This document shows positions 61,233-64,000 of a stretch of DNA of 64,000 nt, piece after piece. Location: contig NZ_JBMWAN010000004.1 of assembly GCF_049546785.1 (NCBI RefSeq), forward strand, positions 186,001-250,000, given 5' to 3'. This DNA comes from Nitrospira_D sp035465795. Lineage in GTDB: Bacteria; Nitrospirota; Nitrospiria; Nitrospirales; Nitrospiraceae. The first letter of the stretch is position 1, and each line of letters opens with the position of its first letter. A program made the translations under genes and the position numbers. The notes beneath the pieces were generated by a model, which worked only from the letters and a program-made list of their open reading frames with translations, did no database searches and was not told where the DNA came from.

Positions 61233-64000
61233 ATGCCGCAACCCGAGCCCGTCACCATCCTGATTGTCAACGAGCAGGCGGACGACATCAAACTCGTCAC
61301 CATGAGTCTGCGCGGATTCTTCCCTGATTGCCGTGTCGACTCCGTCTATTCCGTTGAGGAAGCCCTGCAATGGGCCGGCCGTGCCGACTGGCACCTGGTG
61401 CTGATCGAGGAACGCCTGGGCCTTCAAGGCCATCCCCCGCTCGTATCGGAACTGAAGCACCGGCTTCCCGCGGCAGCCCTCGTACTCCAGACAGAGAAGG
61501 CCGATTCAGGCGCCGCCGTGAGCGCCCTTCAAGCCGGTGCCGACTTTCTGCTGCACAGACAGTCTCCCGCCTTTCTGACGGAGTTCGTGCTCTACGCGAA
61601 GGAAGCCATTGAGAAACGGGCCCTCCGGACCGCCCTGGAGCGGATTCAAGTCCGCCATGGACGGCTCATGGAGACACTCACCGATGTGGTCTACGAACTG
61701 GATGCGGATGGGCGGTTCGTGTATGTCAGCCCGTCGGTGACAGAACTCCTGGGCCATCGACCGGAAGAACTGACTGGCACACTCTGCACGAAACTGATCC
61801 CGCCCGATCAACTCGACCGCGCACAACATCGCATCAACGACCGTCGCTCGGGACCGCGGGCGGCCCGCCGGGTCCTCCTCGAACTGCTTCCCAAACCGCA
61901 GCCGGGATCGGCCCCGGGCTCGCGCGTGCTCACGGAGATCAGCGCCACAGGCTTGTACGACGCCGGGCGGCGCTTCGTCGGCTCTTTGGGCCTCCTGCGC
62001 AACGTCTCGGCTCAGGCCATCCAAGCGCAAAGGATTCAGTCGCTCGAGGCGGCCCTCCGTGAGACCGGCCAGCTGTTGGACATGGCCCATCACGTAACCG
62101 GTCTGTCGCATCACTTGCAGGCTCCCCTGACGGCGGTCCTGACTCAATCGCAACAGCTTCTGCAAACCATCCGCGAGACGCAACTCGACGCCCGCCTTGA
62201 AATTCTGGCGCTCCACGCCACCGAAGCCGCGCAACGGGGAGAGGAGATCGCACAAACCGTGCAGCAGGCCGCACGGCGCCGAGATACCGTGAATACGATC
62301 CTCGACGACGCGCTCGCCACCTTCACTCCGCCCTTGCTCGAGACCGGCCTCGTCGAGCGGCTCTACACCCCGTCCCTTCCGGCGTTTGCAGGGCCGCGCG
62401 AGACCTGCGTGCGCCTTGTGGAGCTGTTGCTCGCTCATGCTCTGCGCCACATGGCGGCCGTCGGGTCGATCCATAGGCTGCAACTCTCCACCTGCGCGCT
62501 CGATCGCGCCGGAGCCCGCCTTGATCCGGCCCCTTCGCTCCCTGTCGATCCGGCCACGGCAGCCGTGGAAATCCTCTTCCAAGAAACCCAGCACCCGGCG
62601 GCCTTCGACACCGACGCCCTGACTATGTCCTCGGACCTCGCCCGCGTGTACGAACTCCTCCCTCCTCTTGGAGCCCGTCTTGATTTCCTGGCGCCGGCGG
62701 AAGGGAGGTTGTCCATTCGTCTCCGGCTGCACCTACCTGACCGGATGCCCCCGGCATCGACTCCGACACCGGCCGCCCCCCCGGCGCCTCAACCCTCGAC
62801 GGCGCAGAAACTGTCGTCGCCCGCGGCTCCGCCCGCTGAGTCACAGCCTCAGCATCCCGCACCCGTTGTCCCTGCGCTCCCAGACCGTCGAACGGCGACG
62901 CGCGCGACCGTCCATCTTCCCGCACAGATCACCGTCGGCAACATAACCAGGGAAGGCACCGTCTCAAGCCTGAGCGCGACGGGCGCAGCCGTCGTACTGG
63001 CCGGACTACTCCCGCACCTGGACCATCAACCCGCCTATCTCATTTTCAAGACCGAGGTAGGCATCCTGGAACTTCAAGCCAGGGTCCACACACGGGGAAC
63101 CGCCTCCGGGCAGGAATCCGGTCGGCCGGGCAGCTCACTGCTGGCCTTCCACTTTGCCCCCGCCGGAACGACCGAAAGCAGAGTGCTGGCGTCCTTCGTC
63201 GAGGCCGCGAGCGAACGAGCCGTCTCCTTCACGTTTGAAGCCTTGCTCGTGCCTCCGGAAGACGCCGAGGAGCTGCCTCCGCCGACAAATGAACCTGCCC
63301 CTCATGGGCTTGATCATCGTGAAGCGCTCCGGGTTCGCGTGGCTCTCCCTGTGCACATCGAGGTCGAACCGGAGGGGACTACCGTGGCAAGAGCCTTCGG
63401 CTCCCTGGCGAATTTGAGCCGCGGAGGCGCATGCCTGCAGATGAAACAGGCGCCCGGTCGGATCGGTCAGACCATCCTGCTGCAGTTCCCTCAGACCGGA
63501 CTCCTGGGGCAGCCACGGATCCACGAACCGGCGGCGCCCGAGGCCGTGCTCCCCGCCCGCATCGTCTGGACCCCACCCGCCGCGCCCTCGACACTACGAC
63601 CGGACTCGACGGATGCCGGACAGCGCGTCGGCCTCTGCTTTGTCCGGCTGACGCCTTTTGCGGAACGGGAAATCAATCGTGTGGTCGCGCAACATCTCAA
63701 CTCACCGATGGATCTGGACGGCGTTACGGAAGCGTCGCCCGTCGTCAGCACGCAACGGGAATGCCGGAATGCGCGCGGTCAGGTCATTGTCATGAGAGAC
63801 GATCATGCCCGGCGCCAACTGTCTCCCAGCACCCCCATTGTCATTATGTCACCGGGGTTTGGGTGCACCCAGACAGACTATGTCGGCCTGGCTCAGTTCC
63901 TCGCGCTTAATCGTATGCGCGTGCTGCGGTACGACCACAGCAATCACGTGGGACATAGCGACGGCGATCTCCTCCAGATAACGCTGCGCAGTATGCAAAC
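61233..64000 (+). CDS. Partial: pseudo-receiver/PAS/DHp-like/2xPilZ/hydrolase fusion protein
   Basis: An uninterrupted frame of at least 922 codons that leaves the window, so the C-terminus is missing. Residues about 5-125 resemble a receiver (VTILIVNEQADDIKLVTMSL), but the phosphoacceptor position reads LVLIEERL, E in place of D. Residues about 143-262 form a PAS domain (DVVYELDADGRFVYVSPSV). Near 280-310, MAHHVTGLSHHLQAPLTAVL resembles a histidine-kinase dimerisation helix without an ATPase domain following. Two PilZ domains start near 552 (RTATR, SLSATG) and 696 (REALR, NLSRGG). From about 868, IVIMSPGFGCTQTDYV and VLRYDHSNHVGHSDG resemble the LuxD-type acyl hydrolase start. A proline-rich linker lies near 500-545. 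Confidence 0.8.
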   Translation, partial: MPQPEPVTILIVNEQADDIKLVTMSLRGFFPDCRVDSVYSVEEALQWAGRADWHLVLIEERLGLQGHPPLVSELKHRLPAAALVLQTEKADSGAAVSALQAGADFLLHRQSPAFLTEFVLYAKEAIEKRALRTALERIQVRHGRLMETLTDVVYELDADGRFVYVSPSVTELLGHRPEELTGTLCTKLIPPDQLDRAQHRINDRRSGPRAARRVLLELLPKPQPGSAPGSRVLTEISATGLYDAGRRFVGSLGLLRNVSAQAIQAQRIQSLEAALRETGQLLDMAHHVTGLSHHLQAPLTAVLTQSQQLLQTIRETQLDARLEILALHATEAAQRGEEIAQTVQQAARRRDTVNTILDDALATFTPPLLETGLVERLYTPSLPAFAGPRETCVRLVELLLAHALRHMAAVGSIHRLQLSTCALDRAGARLDPAPSLPVDPATAAVEILFQETQHPAAFDTDALTMSSDLARVYELLPPLGARLDFLAPAEGRLSIRLRLHLPDRMPPASTPTPAAPPAPQPSTAQKLSSPAAPPAESQPQHPAPVVPALPDRRTATRATVHLPAQITVGNITREGTVSSLSATGAAVVLAGLLPHLDHQPAYLIFKTEVGILELQARVHTRGTASGQESGRPGSSLLAFHFAPAGTTESRVLASFVEAASERAVSFTFEALLVPPEDAEELPPPTNEPAPHGLDHREALRVRVALPVHIEVEPEGTTVARAFGSLANLSRGGACLQMKQAPGRIGQTILLQFPQTGLLGQPRIHEPAAPEAVLPARIVWTPPAAPSTLRPDSTDAGQRVGLCFVRLTPFAEREINRVVAQHLNSPMDLDGVTEASPVVSTQRECRNARGQVIVMRDDHARRQLSPSTPIVIMSPGFGCTQTDYVGLAQFLALNRMRVLRYDHSNHVGHSDGDLLQITLRSMQ

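Overview
The window looks like chromosomal DNA from a GC-rich Gram-negative bacterium, most likely a member of the Nitrospirota (Nitrospira-like). Many exported lipoproteins, RND efflux genes, a TatC, sigma-54 regulation, PilZ proteins and two neighbouring DUF507 genes support this. The assignment is inferred from gene content; no rRNA or other marker is present to prove it. No tRNA, rRNA or CRISPR array was found.

1-9 kb: a run of poorly characterised exported proteins. It includes a coiled-coil protein with a HERKH motif, a HEAT-like protein, a multi-pass membrane protein, a START-domain protein, an OmpA-type lipoprotein with a clear sigma-70 promoter, a PPOX-type flavin protein, and a secreted hydrolase-like protein coupled to a calcium-loop lipoprotein. 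A remnant of an NtrC-type DNA-binding domain sits beside a strong hairpin at 2.1 kb. 9-14 kb: housekeeping genes (tex, trmL), a J-domain/ERCC4-like nuclease fusion and a small PII-like protein.

13.8-21.8 kb: a GAF-PAS-AAA+-Fis sigma-54 activator, followed by two almost identical sigma-54 promoters about 2.6 kb apart. Each has three 16-bp enhancer-like sites at the same spacing. The first drives a TPR protein. The second drives an apparent operon: membrane protein, OsmC, a methyltransferase remnant, a MddA-type methanethiol S-methyltransferase, a 48-residue membrane peptide and a secreted protein. This is the clearest regulatory unit in the window.

22-32 kb: a TPR protein, an aldose 1-epimerase, a PilZ protein, a degraded stretch with a FlgM-like relic, a PagL-like lipid A deacylase, a three-gene overlapping operon (membrane protein, carboxypeptidase-regulatory-like protein, SH3/TPR protein) and a YD-repeat-like protein. 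32.6-39.4 kb: a visibly more AT-rich accessory island holding a 997-residue lipoprotein-like protein with a (SSQEP)n minisatellite, a beta-barrel protein, a decayed IS3-family element and a lipoprotein alpha/beta hydrolase. An orphan HigA-like antitoxin cluster follows.

40.6-47.2 kb: a response regulator whose receiver domain is interrupted in frame by two long palindromic repeats, overlapping the start of a complete RND pump operon (permease, fusion protein, TolC). 47-57.6 kb: minus-strand housekeeping and envelope genes (cyclophilin, tatC, rimI, tsaB, LolB-like lipoprotein, radA, bcp, DUF507 pair). 57.7-64 kb: plus-strand exonuclease-like and PP2C genes, a PHM-like copper-site protein, and a very large open frame that runs off the window. 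That frame combines a degenerate receiver, PAS, a histidine-kinase-like helix, two PilZ domains and a LuxD-like hydrolase start.
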